Positions 22,805-34,972 of a stretch of 64,000 bases of DNA are shown here, one piece after another; the stretch's first letter is position 1, and every line of letters starts with the position of its first letter. The stretch is from Saxidomus purpurata. Taxonomy: Eukaryota > Mollusca > Bivalvia > Venerida > Veneridae. Below the pieces are notes generated by a model that saw only the letters and a program-made list of their open reading frames with translations, was not told the DNA's origin and made no database searches. The position numbers and the translations under genes were made by a program. The DNA lies in NCBI GenBank assembly GCA_022818135.1, contig JAFMSR010000008.1, positions 26,237,135 to 26,301,134 on the forward strand. Reading direction: 5' to 3'.

Positions 22805-23879
22805 ATTCTTTACACAAAGATGTACTCAAATATAATTGATACTGACTTATATTAGACAAGACACTATATTTCAGCATCCTTTTCATTAGTTAAAACATTT
22901 GTTCACCATTTTGTTTCTTTAAACATTATTTGAACTGTATGTTACATAATCATGTGCTTAAACATTTACTTTTTTCATCATAATATTTCCATTCAATATT
23001 TACCGAACGTGTCTGTTACAATCAACCTATGTAACTTTTCCTCTATTAGGGAAAGGTCGTATTTAATGTTGTTGGAACTTGTGACCTGACCCTTTTTCCA
23101 TACATTTGTTGTCATATTATGGTGTATTTTCCTTAATATTATAATTATCATTGGAAATAAAATGTTTAAACTAGTATAAGACCTGACCAGCGCACTCGCA
23201 AACGCGCCACGCAAATGTAAACGTACAGCGTACAATTGCCTAATATCGGGGCTGATCTCAAACGATTCTAGTATCGTATGAAATCTTTGTTACGTTCATA
23301 ATTAAAAAATCTTCATCATTATATCACACAATTCACCATTATCCTAACACTCGTCATCACTAGCGTTTACTGTAGAACTTATACAAAATTTATTGAACAT
23401 ATACACCATCATTATAATCATCATGAAGATATTCATCCTTGCAATTAAATTAATCAATAATTAGTTTAATCAAAATCATTATTTTAATGATAGTCATTGT
23501 CTCATCAATATCAGTGGTGCCATCATAAAAATAATACCAGTAAGGCCGCTAAAACCAGGTTTTCAATGATTCCGGGAGAAAATAATCTAGAATTAGAAAA
23601 AAAATCTTCAAGTGACCTTGACCAAAAAACAACAACAGTATTATGACCAAAACAGAAAAATGAGAATAAAAAATATACTGACCCCCACCCCCCAAAAAAA
23701 ATGTTTTTACTATTAAAAAAACATATATACACATGTATAAAATAACAGTACCTTGACCGCCCCCTCTTTTATCTTTTTTTTCAGAAAAAAACCTTTTTTA
23801 GTAAGAATGACGTTGACCCCTGCCCCCACCCCCATTTTTAGAACAATTTTAGAATTTACAAACAATCTATTTAAAGAAA
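22805..23879. other. Non-coding stretch, nothing recognised
   Basis: AT-rich, with A-rich runs and CCCCACCCCC tracts at 23680-23840. The GACCTTGACC phrases near 23610 and 23750 are traces of the repeat that follows. Confidence 0.45.
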
Positions 23880-24265
23880 ACTGACGTTGACCTAGACCCT
23901 AGTTACCTCAAATGCAATCAAAATCTCCACGGAAGCTACCTACACACTGACTTTCATTGTAATTTGTCACTTCTAATCTGAGTTGACTTTGATTCGAGTG
24001 ACCCAAAATGCAATTTAAAGCTTCCTCTCTACTCAAGCTACCTACACACCAAGTTTGATTGCAATGTGTCATTCCTAACTCGAGTTTTAAAGCGGAAACC
24101 ATTTTTCTATTCTTAGTAACAGTAATCTTGACCTTTAGCCTAATGATCCTTAATACAATCGCAAACTTCCTGTCCACGCAAGCTACATACACACCAAGAT
24201 CCATTGCAATTGGTCACTCCTAATTCGAGATATTGAACGGAAACCTATGCTATTTTTAGTAAAAG
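23880..24265. repeat. Diverged tandem repeat, 2-3 units
   Basis: Units contain AAGCTACCTACACACCAAG, TTGCAATTTGTCACTCCTAA and GCGGAAACCATTTTTCTATT-like segments, spaced about 110-130 bp. Confidence 0.65.
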
Positions 24266-24831
24266 TGGCCCTGCAAATTGATAATTGTTAAACATGCAAT
24301 AGCACGGTCCGGAGACACCCACGTGATAAATAACCAATAATTGTCTACATTTGCATTGGTATGATTGTCCATCGTAAACAACTCAATTTGACATAACATT
24401 GCATTGTTGTTCTAACTTGAGATGGTCCCTCAATATATTGTTCAAGTACAGAGTACGTTTACATATACATGTACGTTTACAGTTACACTGGTCAGGTCTA
24501 TTAGGAGCAGGGTTCGAGTCAAGGACGAACTCTTGGATAAGGTCGAGCTTAAATCTAAATTTAATTAACTTTTAAGGGAAATTAAAAGAAAGTGGGAACA
24601 ACTATATTACACTGGATAGAGTTCAAACACCATCTCAGCCACACTTACAGACTGTAGAGAGGCCGTAAAAGAGTAACTGTTACGGTAGAAATGTGAGTAA
24701 CCAACTACAAGAAACATGTCTGAGGCACTCCAGGATTACATGTAAGTCACTAGTCCAAAGAAACTCTGATCAGTTGGACTGAATAGTGGTTGCTCACTAG
24801 AAATTATTTAGTAAACTAGTGAATTTGTTAA
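24266..24831. other. Non-coding stretch, nothing recognised
   Basis: AGCAGGGTTCGAGTCAAG near 24500 looks like an isolated B-box but lacks a partner A-box. Confidence 0.4.
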
Positions 24832-25163
24832 AGGTCCATTACTAACACCAAATCTAATTTTCTTTTAAATCTGGAATCGTAATGGGCGTCTTCTCAGAAG
24901 GAAAACTATGACATACTGCATTGAATGTGACCTTATTGTGTTGAAAATTCGAGTTTAACAAAAGAATTAATAAATTATAATAAAGACCACCCAGGTCAAT
25001 CTAAGGAAATACACTAAAATTCACTTGTTTTTCTGCAGCAGTATTTCAAACAGGGAAATACTCCACGGCTATTGTAAAGTTTTAGAAGCCAGTTTCAAAC
25101 TGTCTTTCCCTGTTAAATTCCCAGATTTAAAAGAAAATTCGATTTGGTGTTAGTAATGGACCT
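24832..25163. mobile_element. TTAA-type MITE, copy 1 (332 bp)
   Basis: The ends are AGGTCCATTACTAACACCAA and its exact reverse complement, and pairing continues through AATTTTCTTTTAAA. The left flank is TTAA; the right flank GTAA looks like a one-base-mutated TTAA. Internal sequence matches 47575-48095 (GGGCGTCTTCTCAGAAGG, GACCACCCAGGTCAATCTAA). TTAA duplication is typical of piggyBac-type transposases, so this is a likely non-autonomous passenger. Confidence 0.85.
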
Positions 25164-25430
25164 GTAACTAAAAGCTATAGAACGCAAAAGCTTGAAACTT
25201 GTTAAAATGATAGAATCTTTGGTTTGGGATGAAATCTGTAGTGGGCAAAATTAAACAACAAATTTTCAAAGAGTTTTTCTTTGAATAGGGTGAGGGGCTT
25301 TCAAGTAGGATTTTAGAAGAGGAAGCAAGTCCATGATGAAACAAAGTTTGTCATGTATGAAAAATTCCCTCCCCTTTCCTTGGTATATGCACCATTTAAT
25401 TTCAAACTTCGAGTAACAAGAAAATAAAAC
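25164..25430. other. Non-coding stretch, nothing recognised
   Basis: No feature seen. Confidence 0.5.
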
Positions 25431-27476
25431 AAGACCCTATATCGCTCACCTGACTACCAGTGCACTTGCCTAAGGAAGTCACTTGTTGCTAAAGGGAGTA
25501 AGCAGTTGCTACGGAAGTCACTGGTTGCTAAAGAAGTCATTGGTCTCTAAATGTCACCAGCTACCAAGGGCAATCAGTGGTTGCTTAGGAAATCACTGTT
25601 CACTACAGGAAGTCAGTGATTGCCAAAGACAACTGTTGCTAGTTGCTAAAGATGTTAATTGTTGCTAATATAGAAACTGATTGCAAGATGATGCTAAAGG
25701 TTACTAAGGAAGTCACTGGTTGCTAAGAAAGGCATTTGTTCCAAGGGTAAGTCCCTGGCTGCAAGGGTAAGTCACTGGTTGCCTAGGAAGTCATTTGATC
25801 CAAGAGGAAGTCACTGGTTGCTAGAGGAAGTCCCTGGTTGCTAATGAAGTCACTGGTTGTTAAGGATGTCACTGGTTGCTTTGTTAAGTCGCTGGTTTTT
25901 ATAGGAACTCATTGGAAGCCACTATTTTCCTATAACTCTGTAGACAGACAAGAAACCCCCCTCCCCCGGAGGAAGTGGTAAATTTTGGCCTCAGGGGTCT
26001 GATTTGAACATTGCTGGTGGAGGACCACAAGTCAACTCAACGAAGTTTTAAAGGTTTTCCTACATAAAATCTACGAGAAACTAGTGATCCTGAAAGGACC
26101 AATATTGACCCCTGGGGACATCTTTGAACAGACTTGGTAGAGGTCAACTAGACAATACTACATACTAAACATGTAAGCTCTATACCTTGTGGTTTATCAG
26201 AAGACGATTTTTAAAGGTTTTCCTATATAAATCTATGTAAAACAAATGAACTCTAGGCAGGGCCAATATTGACCCCAGGGGAAATCTTTGAACACATTTG
26301 GTAGAGGTCTACTAGACAATGCTACACATCAAATATCTAAGCTGTAGACCTTGTGGTTTACCAGAAGAAGATTTTTTAAGGTTTTCCTGTATAAATCTAT
26401 GAGAAACAAGTGATCCTCGAACAGGACCACTATTGAGCCCAGGGAAAATCTTTAAACACACTTGGTAGAGGTCCACTAGACAATGCTTCATACTAAACAT
26501 CTAAGCTCTAGACCTTATGGTTTTGCAGAAGAAGATTTTTAAAGTTTTCCTTATATTAAGTGACCTTACAGTCATGGACAACTTTGACCCCGTGGGAAAG
26601 GTTTTCCTAAATAAATCAATGAGAAACAAGTGTCCACAGGGCAGGGTTATTATTGACCCCAGGGGAAATGTTTGAACACATTTGGTAGACGTCCACTAGA
26701 CAATGCTACACACCAAATCTCTAGACCTTGTGGTTTACCAGATGAAGATTTTTAGATGTATTCCTATATAATTATGTCTATGTAAGACAAGTGACCCCTT
26801 GGGCAGGACCAATATTGACCCAAGGGGCAAGACTTGAACAAACTTGGTAGAGGTCCACTAGACAATGCTGTATACTATATAATTAAACTCTAGGCTTTGT
26901 GGTTTTGGAGAAGAAGATTTTTAAAGTTTTTCCTATAAAACATATGTTTAGTCTTTTTTTACGCTGGGGTCATGATTTGATCAATATTGGTAGTGGTCCA
27001 CTAGGCAATGCTAATATCTAAGCTTTAAGCCTTGCTGTTTCAAAGGTTTTTAAAGTTTTCCCTATATAAGCATTATCTTTATGTAAAATCAATTGATAGC
27101 CCTTGCATGGTCAATTTTGATCCCATACCAACCAGAGTTCTGTATGGAATGGAATTCTTTGAACATCTTTGATAGAGTGACATGCAAGGAACATCCTTGC
27201 TTTATCAATATTAAACAAGTGGTTTCACAGGAGATGTCATTTAAATGTGACCTGTAGGCTTTATTTCTACACAGTTCATCTACTGGTTGCAGGCAACTTT
27301 CAGAGCAAGTTTCATGAAACTCAAATGATAATTGTGACCTGTAGAGTGTTTTCAAGGAAAAGTTGATGGATGGATGGACGATAGACAAACCACCATGGCA
27401 CAAGTATAAGATTACGAGACAATTTTGGTCCAGAATCACTCTTCTGAACAGATGTCATGCTAAGATGAGCTAAAAA
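25431..27476 (+). mobile_element. GCTCACC-family tandem-core element (2 kb)
   Basis: It begins AAGACCCTATATCGCTCACC, the 5' signature of this family. A minisatellite (25465-25925) comes first, then about seven core units of roughly 163 bp (26030-27070) with GGTAGAGGTCCACTAGACAA, TCTAAGCTCTAGACCTTGTG and AAGGTTTTCCTATATAA. A GATGGATGGATGGAC microsatellite (about 27365) precedes the end GATGAGCTAAAAA. The layout is the same as at 8921-10205 with a different core. Non-coding. Confidence 0.75.
25465..25925. repeat. Degenerate minisatellite, roughly 20-25 bp unit
   Basis: Imperfect copies of GGAAGTCACTGGTTGCTAA, roughly 18-20 of them, with variable spacing. Confidence 0.85.
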
Positions 27477-28191
27477 CGGTGATGAAATGAAACATAAATA
27501 ATTTTGAACTTTTTCTTTGTTAAATAATGCAAAGTGGCACACCAACTTCTCTATATACATGTATATATTTTATGTAAGTATTACTAAGATAGAAGGAAGA
27601 ATAAATGTGCAAGATGGTAAAACCAAAGACAAAGTACAGCACTGATGCTCATTTAAATCTAGATCTACTTGTCACATAGATTTAACTGATGATTTAAACA
27701 GACACATACAGATTTTGAGTAAATTTTATTAGGATAAGTAATAAAAGAAGGAGCTTTCTAGTGGCTGAAATGGTAAAATATGGCACTTGTAATAAATAAA
27801 GGTTTTCATTTGTATAGTTCTATTTGGTCCACTGATCAAACTTGCAGTTGCTCACAATTTTGTGGAGACATTTGAGCTAAGAAATCACCATGCAATTTCT
27901 TACAAGAAGCAATAACAGTATTAAATATTTCAAAATTTCCTTTTAGACTTGTGACCTTTCAGGTATTTCTAGTAAGTACAAATGTACCTAAATGCATAGT
28001 AAATTTGATTTATTTTAGGCTCGACCTCACCATTCAACCCCAGTAGGTTTAAAGAGACCAACTAGGTGATCATACTGATAACCTGAAGTTTCATCAAAAT
28101 AATCCCGTACGTTCCAGACATGTAGCAATAAAATGAAAACTGTAAATGGAAAGATGGAATGATGCACATTCAACACGGTATGATTTGAACA
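27477..28191. other. Non-coding stretch, nothing recognised
   Basis: AT-rich intergenic sequence. Confidence 0.5.
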
Positions 28192-28535
28192 AAAGGGCCA
28201 AGATGTATAGGTTATGGCCCTATATTGTTCACCTTAGACCCACGTACAACCCAATGTGACCAAGATTCAACCCTATACTATATATCATAAACACAAACAT
28301 TCTGTTTGACCTACCGGTACATAAGAGAAATATTACTATAGTTTACAAAATAGCTATAAAATGTGACTTTTTTCATGAACTTCTGATGAAAAATGCTAAC
28401 TCTGTTGCATACACAAGGTTTTTCTATGATTTGACCCTATGACCTTGTTTTTGACAGATGGCCCATATTCAAACCTGACCTAGAATTCACACAGACGAAT
28501 ATACAGAGGAAGTTTCATGAACATCAAATGATAAA
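28192..28535 (+). mobile_element. GCTCACC-family fragment, 5' part
   Basis: AAAGGGCCAAGATG...TATGGCCCTATATTGTTCACC resembles the family 5' end interrupted by a few bases. GATTTGACCCTATGACCTTG and TGGCCCATATTCAAACCTG are core-type text. No 3' end is seen. Confidence 0.6.
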
Positions 28536-29830
28536 GAGGGCCATGATGGCCCTATATCGCTCACCTGGCTACCATTGGCTATAATACAAAGTCATCAATA
28601 GCAGAAAGGGTCAATTTTGACCTGGGGAACATGATTTGAACATTCTTGGAAGATGTCAACTAGGCAGTGATACATGCAAAATAGTTAAGCTCTATGCCTT
28701 GTGGTTTCAGAAATAATTTTTAGAAATAACTTTTTCTATATAAGCCTATGTAAAATCAAGAGTCATCCCCCCCCCCCCAGTTGGGCTTAATTTTGACTCA
28801 GGGGTCATTATTTTAACAATCTTAGTAGAGGTCCACTAGGCAATGCCACATGCTAAATATCCCAGATCTATGCCTTGTGGTTTCTGAGAAGAATGTTTTT
28901 TAATTTTTCCTAGATAAGCATACATAAAACAAGTTATACCATGGACCAATCTGGGTAGAGGCTCACTAGGTAATGCCACATGCTAAATATCTAAGCTCTA
29001 GGCTTTGTGGTTTCTTTACTAAAATACTTCTGTAGCAATTCAAAGATTACAAATGAGTTCTATTAAGTTGCATTATGAAGTATTACAAAGTCATTATTAA
29101 TGATAACTAACCAAGGCTGCAAAAAACTGTTTGACATTGAATAATGTTGAACAAACTAATACAAAATTCTTAAACATGTCAGAAAGAAATTCCACTGTAT
29201 GATGTCTATTAGATTATGGAAAACCATGTTGCTATTTATAGCATTATATAAGCATCATTCTGCAAGGCAATATATTTTAGATTGAGTACATTAATTTTGT
29301 ACTGTTGTGAAATAGCTTTGTGTCCATGCTTTTTGAAATACAAATTGGTATTTACATTTGTATATGTTTTTACATCATTTTAAGTATTAACATGGTTTCT
29401 GCGGGTCTAAATTTGAACAATCTTGGTAGAGTTCCACTAGATTATTTTCCTATTTGTTGCCATAGCAACCAGAGTTCTGCATGGAATGCAATAATTTGAA
29501 CAACTATGATAGGGATTTATGCAAAGAACATCCCTGCCAAGTTTCATCAACATTGGCCCAGTGGTTTCAGACTTGATGTAGATATTATTAGGATAATCAT
29601 TCTGACCAAGTTTCATGAAGATCCAATGAAAATTGCAACCTCTATTGCAAACACTATGTTGTTTTATGATTTGGTCTAGTGACCTAGTTTTTTATCCCTG
29701 ATGACCCATACATGTATTCTAACTCAACCTAGATTTCATCAAGGAAGTCATTCTGACCAATTTTCATGAAGAGCCAATGAAAAATGCAGCCTCTTTTGCA
29801 TACACAAGGTTTAGTGTGGACAGACGGACA
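28536..29830 (+). mobile_element. GCTCACC-family element lacking a clear 3' end
   Basis: The palindrome AGGGCCATGATGGCCCT (28537-28553) leads into TATCGCTCACCTGG. Two to three core units with GTAGAGGTCCACTAGGCAAT follow. The stretch 29041-29390 is unrelated AT-rich sequence. Core text resumes to about 29810 with GGACAGACGGACAACAGGCAG, the microsatellite remnant. The terminal hairpin is missing. Confidence 0.6.
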
Positions 29831-30003
29831 ACAGGCAGACACAATCTAATGACTGAAAGATGAAATTCTATATGAAAGGATTTCTGACACAAAATCTGAA
29901 GCTAGTCAACTTTCCAGTTCTTGAGTTTGAAAATTGTTGAGTCAGGCTTGGTAAAAAAATCATGCTAAAAGAGGTATTAAAACAGAAATGACACCAAACT
30001 ATT

Positions 30004-30009
30004 TTTATT
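30004..30009 (-). promoter_or_regulatory. Polyadenylation signal of NTMT1-B
   Basis: AATAAA on the minus strand about 58 bases beyond the NTMT1-B stop codon. It is the first such hexamer downstream. Confidence 0.55.
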
Positions 30010-30066
30010 TAGAAACCAAACATGCATGTCCCAATAAGTTAATAACACAGCAAAATCTGTATAATG

Positions 30067-30579
30067 TCACTTAAGTGCAAACATATACACAGAATATAAT
30101 CCTTTTGGAAAACCTTTCTGTCTTTCTTCCTTTAATATAGTCAATCCAGCATTTTTCATGGCTTTTATATAATCTTCCTTACATCTTGTAAAACTACTAT
30201 CTAAATCATCAAACTCAGTGTCTCCCGATCCACTCACATTCTCCTTCACTACAAGTATTCCATCAGTAGTTAGACCAGCTTTACATCTTTTAAAAAATTC
30301 AACTAGGTGATCCTCAGTAAGGTGCCCCAACACCCACTGGGACCATATCACATCATAGCGCCCAACTTCAGGAGTAAAGTCTTGTAACCCTGAACATATT
30401 AATCTCTCTACTCTGTGAGCATCCTGTCCAACGAAAGATCTTGCAGAATCCAGGAATTTCTGATTAAGTTCAACCATATCAACAGTCTCAAACATTGGTA
30501 AGAGAAGCCTTTTTGTGATACGACCTATGCCTGCTCCACAGTCTAAAGCTCTGTGATTGTTCACCTTCCCCTTTCCAAC
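30067..30579 (-). CDS. NTMT1: NTMT1 copy B, coding exon 2 (SAM-dependent methyltransferase core)
   Basis: Paralogue of the exon at 10334-10852. The acceptor is TTTTCAG|GT before 30579, with a phase-0 join to 36732. The predicted protein is 230 aa. Motifs: ALDCGAGIGRITKRLLLPMF (GAGIGR at residues 75-80), VDMVELNQ, GLQDFTPE, QWVLGHLTEDH (the usual family Gly-His pair intact), VVKENVS and DLDSSF. The stop follows MFALK. By family, it should methylate N-terminal amines of X-Pro-Lys proteins in nucleus and cytosol. It differs from copy A throughout the second half (for example FFKRCKAGLTTDGILVVKEN against FLQRCQKGLAPNGVIAIKEN), so the duplication is not recent. Copy B keeps more of the family residues, and an AATAAA lies nearby. 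Both look functional. Confidence 0.94.
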   Translation of the reverse strand, partial: VGKGKVNNHRALDCGAGIGRITKRLLLPMFETVDMVELNQKFLDSARSFVGQDAHRVERLICSGLQDFTPEVGRYDVIWSQWVLGHLTEDHLVEFFKRCKAGLTTDGILVVKENVSGSGDTEFDDLDSSFTRCKEDYIKAMKNAGLTILKEERQKGFPKGLYSVYMFALK

Positions 30580-31114
30580 CTGAAAATACATAAGAAGTCA
30601 ATGTAGGTACACCTTTGCCTCCTGAGATGTTTCTAACTTTCCTTTTTCTCAAAACTACTCATCCAAACAAGATGATAATATACATGATTTAGCCCTAAAA
30701 TGCTCACCACAGTTCATACAACAACAAATGTTCACAAATTTACTATTATCTTCCCCAATGACCTTCTTTTTTTTACCTTAAATCCAGTTTTTAAACTGAC
30801 TAATTTTTTATTTTAAGGCAAGAGCTCGTACCAATTAAAATTAATGTAGATACTATGAAAGTTAAATACATAGGAGGAGAAAGATGACCCTAGGTTGCTC
30901 ACCTGACTCCACATAGATCACTTGCAACACATGATCAGACATTTATGCTGCTACTAGTAGATCTGAATATGGTATAAAGTATATGTTAGTTTAATTATAT
31001 TCCCTAAATACAATGTGGTCTCTAGAGTGTTCACATTGTCATATCATCTGACCAGGTACATGTAACCAGATAGGCTCTGACCCAATGTTACCCAGTTTAT
31101 AGCTTAAAATAAGA

Positions 31115-31866
31115 CAAGAGAGCCAAGATGGTCCTATATCGCTCACCTGGCTACGACTGTCAATAAAACAAGGTCAAGAGCAGAAAGAGTCAATTTTGAC
31201 CTAGGGATTCTGATATGAACAATCTACATAAAGGTCCACTACAAAATGCTTTATTCCAAATATCTTAGCTCTGGGCATAGTGGTTCTAGACAAGAAGTTT
31301 TTTAAGTTTTCCCTATTTAAGCCTATGTATGGAAAATTAAGTGACCACCAGGCGGAATCAATTTCCACCCAGGGGTCATGATTTAAACAATCTTGGTAGA
31401 AGTCCATTAGGCAAGTTAACACACTACATATCTAAGCTCAAAGCATTGTGGTTTCAGAGAAGATTTTTAAAGGTTTTCGTAAATAAGCCTTTGTAAAATC
31501 AAGTGACACCCTGACACGGTCAATTTTTTTGATCCCGGGGCCATAATTTGAACAATCTTGGTAGAGGTCCACTAGACAATAGAACATGCCAAATATCTAA
31601 GCTGTGGGCCTTCCGGTTCTTGAGAAGATTTAAAAAAAAATTCCTTTCCGTTGCCATGGCAACCTGAGTTCTTTATGGAATTTAGTTCTTTGAATAACTT
31701 TGATACAGCTTCATGCAAGAACATCCTTGATTAAAGTGTCATCAGTATTGGCCCAGTGGTTTCAGAGGAGATGCCATTTGAAGGAAATGGTAGACATATT
31801 ACATACCAAGGACTGTGAGTGATCCTAATAGCTCACCCTAGCATTCTGTGCAAGGTGAGCTAAAAA
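31115..31866 (+). mobile_element. GCTCACC-family element, complete ends
   Basis: It starts CAAGAGAGCCAAGATGGTCC then TATATCGCTCACCTGG, has about three core units (GGTAGAGGTCCACTAGACAA), and ends with the hairpin TAGCTCACC...GGTGAGCTAAAAA. The tetranucleotide microsatellite is not evident. Confidence 0.7.
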
Positions 31867-32186
31867 AAATTATGGACAAATTACATTCTGAGAAACTTTC
31901 ATGATGAACTGATTAAAATTATGACAAATTGATAATCACAGTTACTTTGATAATAGATTTGACCAGGATTCATAGTTTAAGACCCTAATTAGCAATTTGT
32001 AAATATTATACATGTTATAACAATCCTCAAATTGGACTTCCAGCTATATACAATGTATTTTCTTTTCAATAAATGTTCATATTCTCAACATTTTTAATGA
32101 AAGATGAGCTTATTAACATGATTAAGTTTTGTAGTTTTTTTTAGCAATTTTACAGTTGCTATACAGTTAATAATATGAGTAATGAA

Positions 32187-32686
32187 AAGGGCCATGATGA
32201 CCCTGTAGTGCTCACCTGAGATCCTTAAAAGTGTTAAAAAGGGTTTCCTTTGATTTGACTGTGGGACTTAGTTTTTGACCCCAGATTAGAACTTGATCTA
32301 GAACTAATCAAATTTCACGATGATTGGGTAATAAATGTGGCCTCCAGAGTGTTAAGAAGGCTTTTCATTGATATGAGAGAGTGACCTAATTTTTAACAAA
32401 AGGTGTCCTACATGTCCTAGATTCGAACTTCCCCTAGAAATCATTGAAAACAACATTCTGAATAATTTTCATGATTGATAGGTAAATGCCACTTTTATGG
32501 TATACAAAAGTTTTTTCTATGATTTTAATGATTCTGATAGTTTCATGAAAATCCAGAGAAAAAATTAAATGCAGTATCTATTGCAAACACAAGGTACAAA
32601 AGTGAGTATAGAAGACAGACGGACACCAGGCAAGTACAATATGTTCACTCTGAGCACTTTGTGCTCAGGTGAAGGTGAGCAAAAAA
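32187..32686 (+). mobile_element. GCTCACC-family element, short copy
   Basis: It starts AAGGGCCATGATGACCCT and GTGCTCACCTGAG, and has two to three diverged cores. AGACAGACGGACACCAGGC is the microsatellite relic. It ends with TGAGCACTTTGTGCTCA (a hairpin) and GAAGGTGAGCAAAAAA. Confidence 0.72.
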
Positions 32687-33700
32687 TACCAACAGTAGCA
32701 GGCAATACCAGGGGATAGAATTATACCATCATTGTCTTCATGGCCACCTAGTTTTTCATTCAGCCTACAAATTGTGCTTTTTGTTCTCTTAAAGGAGAAA
32801 AGTTTTGGTGAATATACCATCATTGTTTATGGCCACCTAGTTGGGGGGGGGGGTTAAAACACTTCAGCAACTCTAGAATTCTTGAAGTGCTTTTTTGTTC
32901 TCTTAATAGGGAATGGTTATTGCTAGAAATCTTATAAATACATTTTATAGTGAGTCATTCTAGCCCCAAATTATTACCGTGAATCAGTTTTACTATGAAA
33001 ATCCTTAGTTCCAACCTGTACTCCAACTAAGGACTTACAGTATGTTAAAATGGACACTATCACGCAATAGCTCAATGGCAAGGAAGAACAATGCTATATT
33101 ATACCTCTATTACATACACCCACTCCTAACTAGAATTCTTGAAGTATGAATGTTTGTAGGACGTTTTTAGGGTGGTATCACTTCTACAGAATGTTGGTTA
33201 TGTTTGACGCCAAATGTAACCGTGAAATATCCTGAGCTCAATTCAAACTCAGCCTTACGACATCTGGTATGTTAAGTGGACACTGCCATTTCACATAAAA
33301 ACTAGCTCAATGGCAAGAAATTGCAAGCGCTGTATTATAAATCTACATTGGTATTTGTCAAATAGATTTTAAGAAAGGCAGGAGCTAGGCAGCTGGTTCT
33401 ACATTTTATATGGAGTAACAAGGGTTCATTCTTGAATATATGAGAGTTCCAATGATATCAGATTAATTTTGTGACGTGTGTTTGGAAGTTTGTAAGAAAA
33501 AAAGCATAAATTTATCAAATACACTTAAATAAGCTTTCTTAAAATGGCGAGTCGACCATATTAATCACCTGACATTCCAGTGTGTGACGTCACATAGCTT
33601 CGGGCACTTGTTGCATTTTTTAGTTAAAGATTTTTTAAAATAAATTTGTTAGACAAAACTTTTTTCTCATGTTTTTCTCCACTTCCTGATTTGAATAAAC

Positions 33701-34606
33701 AAGAGCTGTCCCTCACAAGTGACGAATGCCCCCGAAAGAGGTGCCTCACAGTCTGTGTCCTCTCCATGTGCTTAATCAATGTCCTATGTAATTTTAAAAT
33801 CCTTCCATGCATGACAGAGTAACCATGCATACAGTATTCCATTACTTTAAACACTAAGTGTGACCTTGACCTTTGAGGTAGGGACTTGGGTCTTGCATGC
33901 GACACATCCGCTTGATATGTGCTAGACATTTGTGCCAAGTTATTTTAAAATCCTTCAAAGCATGATAAAGTTATAGTCCAGACACTAATGTATGCATACA
34001 GGATTCCATTACCTTCAAACTCTAAGTGTGACCTTGACCTTGTGGTAGGGATGTGGGTCTTGCACGCGACATGTCGTCTTGATGTGCTAGACATTTGTGC
34101 TAAATTATTTCAGAATCCTTCAATGCATGACAAAGTTACAGTCCGGACACGAATGTGTGCATATATGCATATATAGAGGAATCCATTACCTTCAAACTCT
34201 AAGTATGACCTTGACCTTTGAGCTAGGGATGTGGGTCTTGCACGCGACACGTCGTCTTGATGTACTAGACATGTATGCAAAGTTATTTTAAAATCCTTCA
34301 ATGCATGACAAAGTTACAGTCCGGACACGAATGTGTGCATATATGCATATATAGAGGAATCCATTACCTTCAAACTCTAAGTATGACCTTGACCTTTGAG
34401 TTAGGGACGTGGGTCTTGCATGCGACACGTCGTCTTGATGTGCTAGACATGTGTGCCAAGTTATTTTAAAATCCTCCATTGCATGATAGAGTTACAGTCG
34501 GACAGGAATTTGTAAGTCGGGACGGGAGGCACAGGTGGGCGGACGGACAAACGAACGGACAGACGGTGCAATTTTAATATGCCACCCTTCGGGGGCATAA
34601 AAAAAA
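33701..34606 (+). mobile_element. Pearl/Helentron-like element, five core repeats
   Basis: A 5' hairpin TCAC-AA-GTGA (33713-33722) is followed by ATGCCCCCGAA (33726-33736). Five core units spaced 151, 165, 178 and 178 bp follow (landmarks AATCCTTCAATGCATGACAA, GTGACCTTGACCTTTGAG, GGGTCTTGCACGCGACA). Then come a GGACGGAC/AGACGG microsatellite (34535-34565) and a 3' hairpin whose right arm TTCGGGGGCAT (34588-34598) is the exact inverse of the 5' ATGCCCCCGAA. It ends in A-rich sequence. It lies in the NTMT1-B intron. Short reading frames across the units are only repeat translation. Confidence 0.87.
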
Positions 34607-34972
34607 CACATGACAATCATGTTGAAAAGAGCATGAGAAATCAGCCTATGATTAAATCATATTATTTTTAATAAAATAGAACCGGCTACATAGTCACCAA
34701 AAGTCTAGGTAGACGGAGCCGGCTACCGAGTGTGACTTCCTTTAGTTTAAGAAAATATGCTCAAATTATGGAGGTACCCGATACTCATTGTTAAATTTGA
34801 GATTCCTTTGACAATCTTATATGGAAAATTATAAACATGTGTGCCAAGGACATATGCATGAAATAAGCTATTCTGATATGATTTTTGTTTGCCAAATTTA
34901 ATGTCAACTAAAAGCAATTTTTGTTAATAGGCTTTAACTTTCCACGTGTTCAAGGACACTGCCCATCCGAAA

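Noticed and set aside
33988..34479. Several 60-codon frames repeating the same peptide
   Set aside because: They are translations of the 178 bp core repeats of the pearl-like element, on both strands.
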